A stretch of DNA of 64,000 bases from Actinomycetota bacterium (GTDB taxonomy: Bacteria; Actinomycetota; Actinomycetes; Streptosporangiales; Streptosporangiaceae): the NCBI GenBank assembly GCA_019240215.1, contig JAFAYQ010000062.1, positions 62,001-126,000 of the forward strand, given 5' to 3'. Positions 9,118 to 17,275 of this stretch are shown here, piece by piece. A program made the translations under genes and the position numbers. How positions within the stretch are numbered: the first letter of the stretch is position 1; each line of letters begins with the position of its first letter. The notes beneath the pieces were generated by a model that saw only the letters and a program-made list of their open reading frames with translations, did not search any database and was not told the DNA's origin.

Positions 9118-10758
9118 CTAAATGACCGCGCGGATGCGGCGGAGCACCTCGTCGGTACCGAGCGCGCCCGCGACCTGGGCCAGGTCGGGGCTACGGGGGG
9201 TGCCGGTGAGCAGGACGCGGATGACCTGGGAGGCTTCCCGGATGGAGCCGGGGTAGGCGCCGGGGTCCTTCTTGTAGGTCTTGGCGTTGGGAGCGAAGCC
9301 CAGCGCGGTGGCCAGCTCGCGGATCTGGTCGAACCATTCGACGTCGGGGCCGGGCGGCTGGTAGCCGTCGGCGAAGGCCGTCGCCACGTGGCGGACCAGG
9401 TCGGGGGCGAGGCCGCTGAACCGCTCGTCGGCCGGGTTGGTCACCGGCGCGAAGATCTGCGGGAAGAAGTAGCCGTAGACCGGCCGGAAGTCGGCCCAGC
9501 GGCGCAGGTCCTTGCGGGGGTTGGGCACGTCCACCCGCTCGATGTCGAGGGCGCGGCGGGCCAGGCCGGGCTCGGCCGCCAGCACCTCGGTCAGGACCGG
9601 GTCGTAGGCTTCAGCCCAGGTCGAGACCTGGCCGATGATCGCGTCGGCGGGCAGGGTGGCGATGTAGTCGGCGCTGATGTCGTCCAGTTTGACCAGGTCG
9701 ACCAGGGCCCCGGCGGCGTTGAAGCCGGACAGCTCGATCGGGGCGGCCAGCGCGTCGGGCAGCGGCAGCTCGGCCAGCCGCCCGTTGGCCAGCCCGCGCA
9801 GGTAGTACTGGACGGCCTCGGCCGGGTAGCCCTGCTCGATGTAGAAGCCGACGCTGGCTTCCGGGTCCTTGCGCTTGGACAGCTTGCGGCGGCTGCCGCC
9901 GTCCTGCTTCATCAGGGGGGCGACGTGCGCGTACTGGATCCGCGGGAAGCCGAGGGCGTCGAACAGCTGCAGGTGCAGGGGCACCGAGGACAGCCACTCA
10001 TCCCCCCGGACGACCAGGCTGATCCGCATCAGGTGGTCGTCGACCGCGTGCGCGAAGTGGTAGGTCGGCAGCCGCAGCGGCTGGTCGCTGCTCTTGAGGA
10101 TCACCGCGTCGTTGCGGTTGTCGTCGGCGCTCAGCTCGCCGCGGATCGCGTCGGTGAAGCTGACCCGGCCGCCGGACAGCCCCGGGGACCGGAACCGGAC
10201 CACGAACGGGTCGCCCGCGGCCAGCCGCTCCCTGACCTGCTCTTCAGTCGCCTCCCGCCAGATCGCCCACTTGCCGTAGTAACCGGGCAGCGCCCCGGCC
10301 GCCCGCTGCCGGGCGGTGATGTCCTCCAGGTCGGCCTTGGTCGCGAAGTCCAGGTAGGCGCGGTCCTGGCGGAGCATCTCGCGCGCGTAGGTCAGGTAGA
10401 TCTCGGCCCGGCTGGACTGCACGTACGGGCCGTAGTGCCCGCTCAGGTCGTCCTCGGTGGGGCTGATCGTGAAGTAGGTCAGCCCGTCCGCGAACTGCTC
10501 GGTGGCGCCCTCGGTGACCCGGGCCTGGTCGGTGTCCTCGATCCGCAGCAGGTAGGTGCCGCCGGTGTGCCGGGCCAGGTCGGCGTCGATCATCGCCACG
10601 TAGACCCCGCCGATGTGCAGGTAGCCGGTCGGGCTGGGCCCGAACCGGGTCACCAGGGCGCCCGGCGGCAGGTCACGCGGCGGGTACCGCTGCTCCCAGT
10701 GCTCGGGGCCGGGCAGGTCCGCGGGGAACAGCGAATCGATCAGTTCAGGGCTGAGCAT
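9118..10758 (-). CDS. gltX: Glutamyl-tRNA synthetase, divergent type
   Basis: This class I synthetase has its HIGH motif in FGPSPTGYLHIGG near residue 47 and its KMSKS-like motif in RRKLSKRKD near residue 293. RIEDTDQARVTEG and VVRGDEWLSS are the Glu-AMP and tRNA contact segments of GluRS. At 546 residues it is longer than the standard actinobacterial enzyme of roughly 480-490. Its N-terminal stretch (LPPGALVTRFGPSPTGYLH) and C-terminal anticodon-binding part look more like the long GluRS of clostridia-type bacteria than the housekeeping form. It is probably a second copy or an acquired replacement. It catalyses glutamate attachment to tRNA(Glu) in the cytoplasm. Confidence 0.88.
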   Translation of the reverse strand: MLSPELIDSLFPADLPGPEHWEQRYPPRDLPPGALVTRFGPSPTGYLHIGGVYVAMIDADLARHTGGTYLLRIEDTDQARVTEGATEQFADGLTYFTISPTEDDLSGHYGPYVQSSRAEIYLTYAREMLRQDRAYLDFATKADLEDITARQRAAGALPGYYGKWAIWREATEEQVRERLAAGDPFVVRFRSPGLSGGRVSFTDAIRGELSADDNRNDAVILKSSDQPLRLPTYHFAHAVDDHLMRISLVVRGDEWLSSVPLHLQLFDALGFPRIQYAHVAPLMKQDGGSRRKLSKRKDPEASVGFYIEQGYPAEAVQYYLRGLANGRLAELPLPDALAAPIELSGFNAAGALVDLVKLDDISADYIATLPADAIIGQVSTWAEAYDPVLTEVLAAEPGLARRALDIERVDVPNPRKDLRRWADFRPVYGYFFPQIFAPVTNPADERFSGLAPDLVRHVATAFADGYQPPGPDVEWFDQIRELATALGFAPNAKTYKKDPGAYPGSIREASQVIRVLLTGTPRSPDLAQVAGALGTDEVLRRIRAVI

Positions 10759-10819
10759 CGGCGGGCAACTCCATCAGCGGTGGCGACAGGTCAGCCTACC
10801 GTTGCCCAGCCCCGCCCCG

Positions 10820-11674
10820 TTATTTCACCGGGGTGTTGTTGACGCCGGTGAGGATCAGGTGGCCGGCGTCGACCGGGATCGTGACCCCGGTGACCTTGGC
10901 CGCCAGGTCGGAGTTGAGGTACAGCGCGGTGTCGGCGATGACCTGCGGGTCCATGAAGGAAGTACCGGCCAGCGCGGTGAAGTGGTAGCCGCCCTCGATC
11001 AGGTCGGCCTCGGTGCCGCCCGGGTGCCCGGCGAACATGTCCCAGGCGCCCTGGTGGTCGGTCATCGGAGTGCGGATCGCGCCCGGGTTGATCGAGTTGC
11101 AGCGGATCCCGTACGGCGCCAGCTCCAGCGCGATGTTCTTCATCAGCCCGATGACGCCGTGCTTGGCCGCCACGTAGTGCGCGTAGTTCAGGCCCGGCTC
11201 GATGCCGTTGGTGGAGGAGGTGATGACGATCGACCCGGTCTTCCGCTCGATCATGTGCGGCGCGACCGCCTTGGCCGACTTCCACACGCCGGTCAGGTTG
11301 ACCCCGATCATCTCGTCCCACGCCTCATCGGTCAGCTCCCAGAACGGGGCCGTGGTCCAGATGCCGGCGTTGGCGATGAGGATGTCGATCTTCCCGAACT
11401 CGGCGATGCCCTGCTGGACGGCCGCGTCCAGCTGACCCTGGTCGCGCACGTCGCCCTGGAGGGCGAGGATGCGCCGGTCGAGCGCCTCGACCTGCTTGGT
11501 GGTCTCGTCCAGGTCTTCCTGGCGGGCCATTTTGTAAGGCACCGTGCTCAGCTGGTCGGCGATGTCGACGATGATCACGTCGGCGCCCTCGCGCGCGCAG
11601 GTCACCGCGTGCGCGCGGCCCTGGCCGCGGGATCCGCCGGTGATGAGGGCGACCTTGCCGTCAAGCATTCCCAT
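10820..11674 (-). CDS. Mycofactocin-coupled SDR oxidoreductase (copy 1)
   Basis: This 284-residue short-chain dehydrogenase has the nucleotide motif GGSRGQGR (about 13-20), NAG (NAGIW) and the catalytic S...Y...K (SSTNG, HYVAAKHG). After beta-strand 2 it carries the insertion DIADQLSTVPYKMARQEDLD, the hallmark of the mycofactocin-coupled SDR family, whose members hold NAD(H) tightly and pass electrons to mycofactocin. The ATG at 11674 is chosen because homology begins at MGMLDGKVAL and AGGAAGG lies about 13 bases upstream, although the frame stays open well upstream. It is the last gene of the TetR-SDR-SDR operon. It probably oxidises an alcohol; the substrate is unknown. Confidence 0.92.
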   Translation of the reverse strand: MGMLDGKVALITGGSRGQGRAHAVTCAREGADVIIVDIADQLSTVPYKMARQEDLDETTKQVEALDRRILALQGDVRDQGQLDAAVQQGIAEFGKIDILIANAGIWTTAPFWELTDEAWDEMIGVNLTGVWKSAKAVAPHMIERKTGSIVITSSTNGIEPGLNYAHYVAAKHGVIGLMKNIALELAPYGIRCNSINPGAIRTPMTDHQGAWDMFAGHPGGTEADLIEGGYHFTALAGTSFMDPQVIADTALYLNSDLAAKVTGVTIPVDAGHLILTGVNNTPVK

Positions 11675-11727
11675 GATTTTTAAAGGGCCTTCCTGTGGCT
11701 GGAGAGATAACTGGATGCCGGCCTGGC

Positions 11728-12555
11728 TCAGACCTGGCCGCCCGCGTCGATGACGTGGGTGATGCCGGTGATGTAGCGGCCGGAGTCGCTGACCAGGTAG
11801 AGCACGGCGTTGGAGATGTCCTGGGCCTCGACCGCGACGATCGGGAGCTTGTTGAGGGTCCGGGCGGCCACCGCGAAGTCGTCGTAGGTCGGGTTCTCCA
11901 GGTCGGGCCGGAACAGCTTGTAGGTCGGCTCGTTGAGGATCATCGGGGTGGCCACGGTGGTCGGGTGCAGCGTGTTGACGCGGATGTTGTGGGGCGCCAG
12001 CTCCTTGGCCAGCACCCGCATCAGCCCGATCAGGCCGTGCTTGGCCGCCGTGTAGTGGGCGATGTTCTCGTTGGTGGTGATCGCCGCCAGCGAGCTGGTG
12101 ATCACCACCGACCCGCCCCGGCCGCCCTCGACGATGTGCGGGACGGCCGCCTTGATCGTCTTCCACTGGCCGGTCAGGTTGATGTCGATCATCTCGTCCC
12201 ACATCGCCTCGTCCATCTCCAGCGTGGGCGCCATGCTGGAGATGCCGGCGTTGGCCAGCACGATGTCGAGCCGGCCGAGCTCGGCGACGCCGTGGTCGAC
12301 GGCCGTCTTGAGCGCGGCCAGGTCGCGGATGTCGGCCTGGCCGGCGATGATGCGGCGGTCCAGCGCCTCGACCTCCTTGACCGTCTCGGCCAGGTCGTCG
12401 GGGGTGGCCATCGGGTACGGCACGCTGCCGGCCTGCGCGCACAGGTCGACCGCGATGATGTCGGCGCCCTCGCGGGCCAGGGTCAGGGCGTGGCTGCGGC
12501 CCTGACCGCGGGCCGCACCAGTGATGAAGGCGACTTTCCCGTCAAGCTGTCCCAT
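11728..12555 (-). CDS. Mycofactocin-coupled SDR oxidoreductase (copy 2)
   Basis: The 275-residue protein is a close paralogue of copies 1 and 3. It shows GAARGQGR (13-20), NAGIS, SSLAA and YTAAKHG, plus the family insertion VDLCAQAGSVPYPMATPDD with the following DLAETVKEVEALDRRI helix. It resembles carveol-dehydrogenase-type annotations in actinobacteria. It lies 42 bases after the TetR gene and 53 bases before copy 1, on the same strand. The C-terminus GITHVIDAGGQV is the usual SDR ending. It probably oxidises a hydrophobic or secondary alcohol, with mycofactocin as the external acceptor. Confidence 0.92.
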   Translation of the reverse strand: MGQLDGKVAFITGAARGQGRSHALTLAREGADIIAVDLCAQAGSVPYPMATPDDLAETVKEVEALDRRIIAGQADIRDLAALKTAVDHGVAELGRLDIVLANAGISSMAPTLEMDEAMWDEMIDINLTGQWKTIKAAVPHIVEGGRGGSVVITSSLAAITTNENIAHYTAAKHGLIGLMRVLAKELAPHNIRVNTLHPTTVATPMILNEPTYKLFRPDLENPTYDDFAVAARTLNKLPIVAVEAQDISNAVLYLVSDSGRYITGITHVIDAGGQV

Positions 12556-12597
12556 GTGATTGCCCTTTCAGTTTTTCCATGACGGATGGGTTTTTGA

Positions 12598-13236
12598 TCA
12601 GCCGTCGAGCAGCCAGCCCGGCAGGCATTGGACCAGGGCCTCGACCAGCTGATCGGGGCTCGTAGCGGGGGCCGGGCCGGCCAGCCAGGCGCCGACCACG
12701 CCGAGCACGCCGCCCGCCAGGAACTGGGCGGTGACCCGCGGGTCGGCCGCGGGCGGGCGCACGTCCATCGGCTCCAGGGCCAGGACGGTCCGCTCGGTGA
12801 ACGCCTCGGCGACCGCCCGCACCAGCTGCGGGGCGGCCCCGGGGCCGAGCAGGCGGGCGTAGGAGTCGCGCCGCTCGCCCACGAAGGCGACGATCTCGTG
12901 CAGCGCCCGGCGGCTGGCCTCGGCCCCGCTGACCGTGTGCTCGGACCGGAGCGCGATGTCGGCGTTGCTGACCACGTCGAACAGCTCGCTCAGGGCGTGG
13001 ATGGCGAGGTCCTCGGGCGAGGCGAAGTGCTCGTAGAACGACGTCCGGTTGACGCCGGCCGCCCGGGCCAGGGCGCTCACCGTCATCTGGCGCGGGTCGG
13101 ATTCGGTGATCGCGTCGTGGAACGCACTTACCAGCTTCTCCCGGGTCCGGAGCGCCCGCGGGTCGGTGTTCTCGGTCATCGAACGCCGCCGGTCTTCGGA
13201 CGCCTGACCATCTTGACCAGGAACTTCGTCGTCCAT
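12598..13236 (-). CDS. TetR-family regulator of the SDR cassette
   Basis: The 212-residue protein has an N-terminal TetR helix-turn-helix at about 40-85 (MTVSALARAAGVNRTSFYEHF) and a divergent ligand domain. The ATG at 13236 is preferred to a GTG at 13263, because the GTG would put the 14-bp palindrome at 13245-13258 inside the coding region. From the ATG, the palindrome sits in the promoter and a TAACGT -10-like box lies 7 bases upstream. It is first in an operon with two SDRs and divergent from SDR copy 3 and the MftD homologue. It is therefore the likely repressor of both arms, possibly released by the substrate or its acyl-CoA. Confidence 0.85.
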   Translation of the reverse strand: MDDEVPGQDGQASEDRRRSMTENTDPRALRTREKLVSAFHDAITESDPRQMTVSALARAAGVNRTSFYEHFASPEDLAIHALSELFDVVSNADIALRSEHTVSGAEASRRALHEIVAFVGERRDSYARLLGPGAAPQLVRAVAEAFTERTVLALEPMDVRPPAADPRVTAQFLAGGVLGVVGAWLAGPAPATSPDQLVEALVQCLPGWLLDG

Positions 13237-13244
13237 GTCCGCTA

Positions 13245-13258
13245 CGTTAGTACTAACG
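13245..13258. promoter_or_regulatory. Palindromic operator, site 1
   Basis: CGTTAGTACTAACG is a perfect 14-bp palindrome just upstream of the TetR start, overlapping its probable -10 region. It shares the AGTACT core and outer T/A positions with the second palindrome 48 bases away. A TetR dimer site is the simplest reading. Confidence 0.65.
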
Positions 13259-13292
13259 GACACCTGTCGTCCAATCGACGGGAAGGAGGTAA

Positions 13293-13306
13293 ACTGAGTA
13301 CTCAGT
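13293..13306. promoter_or_regulatory. Palindromic operator, site 2
   Basis: ACTGAGTACTCAGT is a perfect 14-bp palindrome 20-33 bases upstream of the ATG of SDR copy 3. It shares the AGTACT centre with site 1. It is well placed to block transcription of the SDR-MftD-TetR arm. Confidence 0.65.
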
Positions 13307-13326
13307 CAAAGATACGGAGGGGTGCC

Positions 13327-14151
13327 ATGAGTGAGACAACCGGCCGGGTGGCCGGGAAGGTCGCGCTGGTGACCGGGGCGGCCCGCGGCCAGGGCCGGGC
13401 GGATGCGATCCGGCTGGCCCGGGAGGGGGCCGACCTGATCGTGGTCGACGTGTGTGCGCCGCTGCCGAGCGTGCCCTACGACTCGGCCACCCCGGAAGAC
13501 CTGGCCGAGACGGTCAAGCAGATCGAGACGCTCGACCGCCGGGTCGTCTCCGGCATCGTCGACATCCGCGACCTGGGCCGGCTGCGGACGATCGTCGACG
13601 ACGCGGTCGCCCAGCTCGGGCGGCTGGACGTGGTGGTCGCCAACGCGGGCATCTGCGTGCCCAAGCCCTGGGACCAGACCACCCCGCAGATCTACGAGGA
13701 CACGATCAGCACCAACGTGACCGGCACCTGGAACACGGTCATGGTCGCGGCCCCGCACCTGGTCCAGGCGGGCGGCGGCTCGGTCATCATCATCAGCTCG
13801 GCGGCCGGCCTCAAGGTGCAGCCGTTCATGGTGCCGTACACGACCAGCAAGTTCGCGGTCCGCGGGATGGCCAAGGCGTTCGCGGCCGAGCTCGGCCAGC
13901 ACGGCATCCGGGTCAACAGCGTGCACCCGACCGGGGTGAACACCCCGATGGGAAGCGGCCGCATGCAGGAGGAGATAGGGGCGGCGATCGCCGGGTACGA
14001 CCGGCTTGGAGCCATGTTCATCAACATGCTCCCGGTCGAGGGCACCGAGCCGGAGGACATCGCCGACACCGTGCTGTTCCTCGCCTCCGACGAGTCGAAG
14101 TACATCACCGCCCACGAGATCGCGCCGGACGCCGGCGTCACCGAGTTCTGA
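13327..14151 (+). CDS. Mycofactocin-coupled SDR oxidoreductase (copy 3)
   Basis: This 274-residue SDR has GAARGQGR (about 17-24), NAGIC, SSAAG and YTTSKFA. It also has the family insertion VDVCAPLPSVPYDSATPEDL, which separates these enzymes from classical SDRs. The start is set by GGAGGGG, 4 bases before the ATG. It is transcribed away from the TetR gene and copies 1 and 2, and its stop is 14 bases before the MftD-type gene. Three members of one family in 3.3 kb suggest different alcohol substrates or successive steps in one pathway. Confidence 0.92.
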   Translation: MSETTGRVAGKVALVTGAARGQGRADAIRLAREGADLIVVDVCAPLPSVPYDSATPEDLAETVKQIETLDRRVVSGIVDIRDLGRLRTIVDDAVAQLGRLDVVVANAGICVPKPWDQTTPQIYEDTISTNVTGTWNTVMVAAPHLVQAGGGSVIIISSAAGLKVQPFMVPYTTSKFAVRGMAKAFAAELGQHGIRVNSVHPTGVNTPMGSGRMQEEIGAAIAGYDRLGAMFINMLPVEGTEPEDIADTVLFLASDESKYITAHEIAPDAGVTEF

Positions 14152-14165
14152 GATACGGGGTTCCC

Positions 14166-15347
14166 ATGGCAAGTACCCGAGACTGGTTCGAAACCGTGGC
14201 CGAGGCTCAGCGCCGGGCCCAGCGGCAGCTGCCCCGCGGCGTGTACCTGGCCCTGGTGGCCGGGGCCGAAGCGGGCGAGACGATGAACGAGAACATCACC
14301 GCGTTCTCCCGGCTCAAGCTGCGGCCGCACGTGGCCGATCTGCCCACCAACCGGGATCTGGCCACCACCGTGATGGGGCTGGACATCAGCTTCCCGGTGA
14401 TCTGCTCCCCCACCGGGGTCCAGGCCGTGCACCCGGACGGCGAGGTCGCGGTGGCCCGGGCCGCGCAGGCGGCCGGTACCGCCGTGGGCCTGTCCTCGTT
14501 CGCGTCCAAGCCGGTCGAAGAGGTCGGCCAGGTCACCGACAAGCTGCTGTTCCAGAGCTACTGGGTCGGCACCCGGGACGACATCCTGGCCCGGGCCGAG
14601 CGGGCCCGGGCGGCCGGCGCGAAGGGGCTGATCGTCACCCTGGACTGGGTGTTCGACTCCCGGCGGGACTGGGGCAGCCCCTACATCCCGGAGAAGCTGG
14701 ACCTCAAGGCCATGCTCCGGTACGCCCCGCAGGTCGTCCTCAAGCCCGCCTACCTGGCCCGTTACCTGCGCAGCGGCGCCCTGCCGGACCTCGGCGTACC
14801 CAACCTGGGGGCCAGGGACCAGACCGAGATCCCCACCTTCTTCGGCGCCTACGGCCAGTGGATGAACTCGCCGCTGCCGACCTGGGAGGATCTGGCCTGG
14901 CTGCGGGAGCAGTGGGGCGGCCCGTTCATGATCAAGGGCATCACCCGCCCGGACGACGCCCGCCGGGCGGTCGACATCGGGGCGACCGCGATCTCGGTGT
15001 CCAACCACGGCGGCAACAACCTGGACTCCACCCCGGCCACCATCCGCTGCCTGCCGGGGGTGGCCGACGCAGTCGGCGACCAGCTCGAGGTGGTGCTGGA
15101 CGGCGGCATCCGCCGCGGCAGCGACGTGGTCAAGGCGCTGGCGCTGGGGGCCCGGGCGGTCATGATCGGCCGCGCCTACCTGTGGGGCATGGCGGCGGGC
15201 GGCGAACGCGGCGTCACCAACGTGCTGGAGATCCTCCGCCAGGGGGTCAGCGAGACCCTGCTGGGGCTGGGCAAGACCTCCGTCCGCGACCTGTCGGCGG
15301 CCGACCTGATCGTGCCGGACGGCTTCGCCATCGACCACAAGATCTAG
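14166..15347 (+). CDS. mftD: MftD-type FMN-dependent alpha-hydroxy-acid dehydrogenase homologue
   Basis: The 393-residue protein follows pre-mycofactocin synthase MftD (M. tuberculosis Rv0694) closely. It starts with DWFETVAEAQRRAQRQLP and contains PVICSPTGVQAVHPDGE, SSFASKPVEEV, FFGAYGQWM and SNHGGNNLD, where ordinary lactate/glycolate oxidases have SNHGGRQLD. The C-terminal FMN-phosphate site is DGGIRRGSDVVKALALGARA. MftD oxidatively deaminates the Val-Tyr-derived precursor to give the redox-active mycofactocin core. No mftA, mftB, mftC, mftE or mftF is present here, so this is either an orphan MftD or a paralogue that acts on another substrate. Co-directional with SDR copy 3 and TetR 2. 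Confidence 0.85.
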   Translation: MASTRDWFETVAEAQRRAQRQLPRGVYLALVAGAEAGETMNENITAFSRLKLRPHVADLPTNRDLATTVMGLDISFPVICSPTGVQAVHPDGEVAVARAAQAAGTAVGLSSFASKPVEEVGQVTDKLLFQSYWVGTRDDILARAERARAAGAKGLIVTLDWVFDSRRDWGSPYIPEKLDLKAMLRYAPQVVLKPAYLARYLRSGALPDLGVPNLGARDQTEIPTFFGAYGQWMNSPLPTWEDLAWLREQWGGPFMIKGITRPDDARRAVDIGATAISVSNHGGNNLDSTPATIRCLPGVADAVGDQLEVVLDGGIRRGSDVVKALALGARAVMIGRAYLWGMAAGGERGVTNVLEILRQGVSETLLGLGKTSVRDLSAADLIVPDGFAIDHKI

Positions 15348-15367
15348 GCCGGCCCCGGAGTTGCGTG

Positions 15368-15955
15368 GTGGCTGATCAGCTGGGTGCCGGCCCCGCCAGC
15401 GGCGACGACCTTCCGGCCCGGGAACGGATCCTCACCAGCGCCGAAAGGCTGTTCGCCGAGCGTGGCTTCGACCGCACCTCGACCGCCCGCATCGCTGAGG
15501 CGGCCGGGGTGCCGCACGGCCTGATCTTCTACCATTTCAAAACGAAGATGGAGTTGCTGCTGGCGGTGATCAGGACCGACCGGTGGTCCGCCCTCGGGGA
15601 CGTGGTGCCCCCGCTGGCCCCGGGCACGCCGTTGCCGGCCGCGGTGGCGGCGCTGTGGGAGCGCATGTCGGCGGTGCTGGGCGAGCCGTCGGCGGCCCGC
15701 AAGATCATCCTCCAGGAGGCGGGCGCGCACCCGGAGATCCGGGCCCGGGCCCAGGAGTACCAGGACCGGATCAGCGCGATGGTGGCCGGCTACCTGGCCC
15801 GGGCCAGTTCGGCCGCCGAACCGGGCCCGGCCCACCTGGCGGCCGCCCACTTGCTCACGTTCACGGCCGGGCTGGCGCCGCTGGTGGGCGAGCCGAGCGC
15901 CACCGTCATCCCGCCCGCCGATTTGGCGGCCCTGATCACGACCGGCCTGAGCTGA
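15368..15955 (+). CDS. TetR-family regulator (second)
   Basis: The 195-residue TetR has its helix-turn-helix at about 20-65 (STARIAEAAGVPHGLIFYHF). The GTG start is 20 bases after the mftD-like stop, so it is probably the third gene of the rightward operon. Its last 20 bases overlap the convergent P-loop kinase gene. It is not closely similar to the TetR at 12598 and may respond to a different ligand. It could control this operon or a remote mycofactocin locus. Confidence 0.85.
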   Translation: MADQLGAGPASGDDLPARERILTSAERLFAERGFDRTSTARIAEAAGVPHGLIFYHFKTKMELLLAVIRTDRWSALGDVVPPLAPGTPLPAAVAALWERMSAVLGEPSAARKIILQEAGAHPEIRARAQEYQDRISAMVAGYLARASSAAEPGPAHLAAAHLLTFTAGLAPLVGEPSATVIPPADLAALITTGLS

Positions 15956-16412
15956 CCGTGGCCAGGAAGCGGCGGACCGCGGCCGGGGTGCGCAGCACGT
16001 GCACGGCGGGCTGGCCGGCGGCGGCGTCGATCGCGCCGCTGATGACCGGCAGGCTACGGCGCCGGTAGGCCCACAGCCAGCGCCAGTACTCGGCTTGTTC
16101 CCGGCCGCGGCGAAGCGTGCGCGCTGCGCAGCGCAGGAGCCCGAAGTCCAGCACGATCACGGTGTCGGCCGCCCGCAGGCGCAGCTCCAGGTCGCGGTCG
16201 TACGGGCCCAGGTCGCCGTCGATGATCCAGGCGGGCGGGGCCAGGAGTGCACGCTGGCGGACGGTCCACGGGCCGGGCGGCGTCGGGGTGGGTCCCGGTC
16301 GCCAGAACAGCGCGTCCAGCTCGATCACCGGCAGCCCGGTGCGGCGGCTGAGCTCGCGGGCCAGCGTTGACTTGCCCGCGCCGCCGCGGCCGAGGATGAC
16401 GACGCGCCGCAC
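15936..16412 (-). CDS. P-loop NTPase, adenylate-kinase/topology-modulation type
   Basis: The 158-residue protein opens with the Walker A motif GRGGAGKST (8-16), then ELDALFWRPG and a WIIDGDL segment, as in small kinases annotated as topology modulation proteins. The middle ADTVIVLDFG is the Walker B strand, followed by an arginine-rich lid (RTLRRGR). It is probably a small nucleotide or metabolite kinase; the substrate is unknown. The GTG start at 16412 is used. The 3' end overlaps the convergent TetR gene by 20 bases. Confidence 0.75.
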   Translation of the reverse strand: MRRVVILGRGGAGKSTLARELSRRTGLPVIELDALFWRPGPTPTPPGPWTVRQRALLAPPAWIIDGDLGPYDRDLELRLRAADTVIVLDFGLLRCAARTLRRGREQAEYWRWLWAYRRRSLPVISGAIDAAAGQPAVHVLRTPAAVRRFLATVSSGRS

Positions 16413-16670
16413 CCCACCATGATGGCCCGGGCAGCGACCAGCTGGAAACGATCAGCGTGGCGGCCCTGGTGAGAGCCGTGGGCTCAATCAGGTGACACGG
16501 CCGGGGCTGGTGGCGGTGACCGGCCGGGCTTCGATAACACGTTGGAATCGCCGGGATGTCGGTCGTTGAACGGGCGGCCCGGACCCGGCAGAGTGACCTT
16601 TGACTTCCGTCGTGGCAGCGCGGGTCGCGCACGCCACCTCCCCTTTTACCCCCGATAGAAGCAGGACACG

Positions 16671-17261
16671 ATGGATCCCGTTTCGACTGTTCGTTCGGCT
16701 TTTCGCAGGATTATCAGGTCTTCTTACAACCTTGTCATGCGGCTGGTGCACTGGCTGCTGTCGGACGGCCGCTGGTTCTACCGCGGTTCGCACCGGGCCG
16801 CGGCGGCTGAGCCGGTCGCCGTTGAGCCGATGGTGTCGGCGGTGTCGGCCGAGCCGGCGGTGGTGTCTGAGCCCGTCGTGGCCGCCGAGCCCGTGGTGAT
16901 TTCCGATGACCCGGCCGACTCCGAGACGACCCTGGAGTTCGGGGCCGCCCTGGCCCAGCAGATCGCCATGGTCAATGTCACGTTCACGCTGCCCGCCGAG
17001 GTCGGCGCGGACGACGTGCTGCTGTGCGGCGACTTCAACGGCTGGACGGCCGCCCCGACCCCACTGCAGCGCGCCAACGACGGCGGCTGGCAGGTGACCC
17101 TGCCGCTGGAGCCGGGCAACAGCTACCGCTACCGGTACCTGCTGGACGGCCAGCGCTGGGAAAACGCCTGGCAAGCGGACCGCTACGAGCCCAACCCGTT
17201 CGGCAGCGACAACTCCGTGGTCATCGTCGACCAGCCCGAGCTGGAGCTGCAGGCGGCCTGA
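16671..17261 (+). CDS. Stand-alone CBM48 (AMPK/isoamylase-type) glycogen-binding protein
   Basis: The 196-residue product has three parts: a basic, partly hydrophobic N-terminus (about 1-42), a linker of EPVV/EPAVV repeats (about 45-80), and a C-terminal CBM48 fold (about 100-190). The CBM48 fold shows LLCGDFNGWT, NSYRYRYLLDG and NPFGSDNSVV. No catalytic domain is attached. The first 25 codons are poorer in GC than the neighbours. The 258 bases upstream (16413-16670) carry no gene and must hold its promoter; I see no clear operator there. It may tether a partner to glycogen or the cell envelope. It ends in a hairpin shared with the GNAT gene. Confidence 0.8.
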   Translation: MDPVSTVRSAFRRIIRSSYNLVMRLVHWLLSDGRWFYRGSHRAAAAEPVAVEPMVSAVSAEPAVVSEPVVAAEPVVISDDPADSETTLEFGAALAQQIAMVNVTFTLPAEVGADDVLLCGDFNGWTAAPTPLQRANDGGWQVTLPLEPGNSYRYRYLLDGQRWENAWQADRYEPNPFGSDNSVVIVDQPELELQAA

Positions 17262-17275
17262 GCGGCGGTCAGGCC
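17255..17275. terminator. Bidirectional hairpin spanning two stop codons
   Basis: GGCCTGA (17255-17261) and TCAGGCC (17269-17275) form a perfect 7-bp stem with a 7-base loop. Each arm contains the TGA stop of one of the convergent CBM48 and GNAT genes. Confidence 0.55.
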
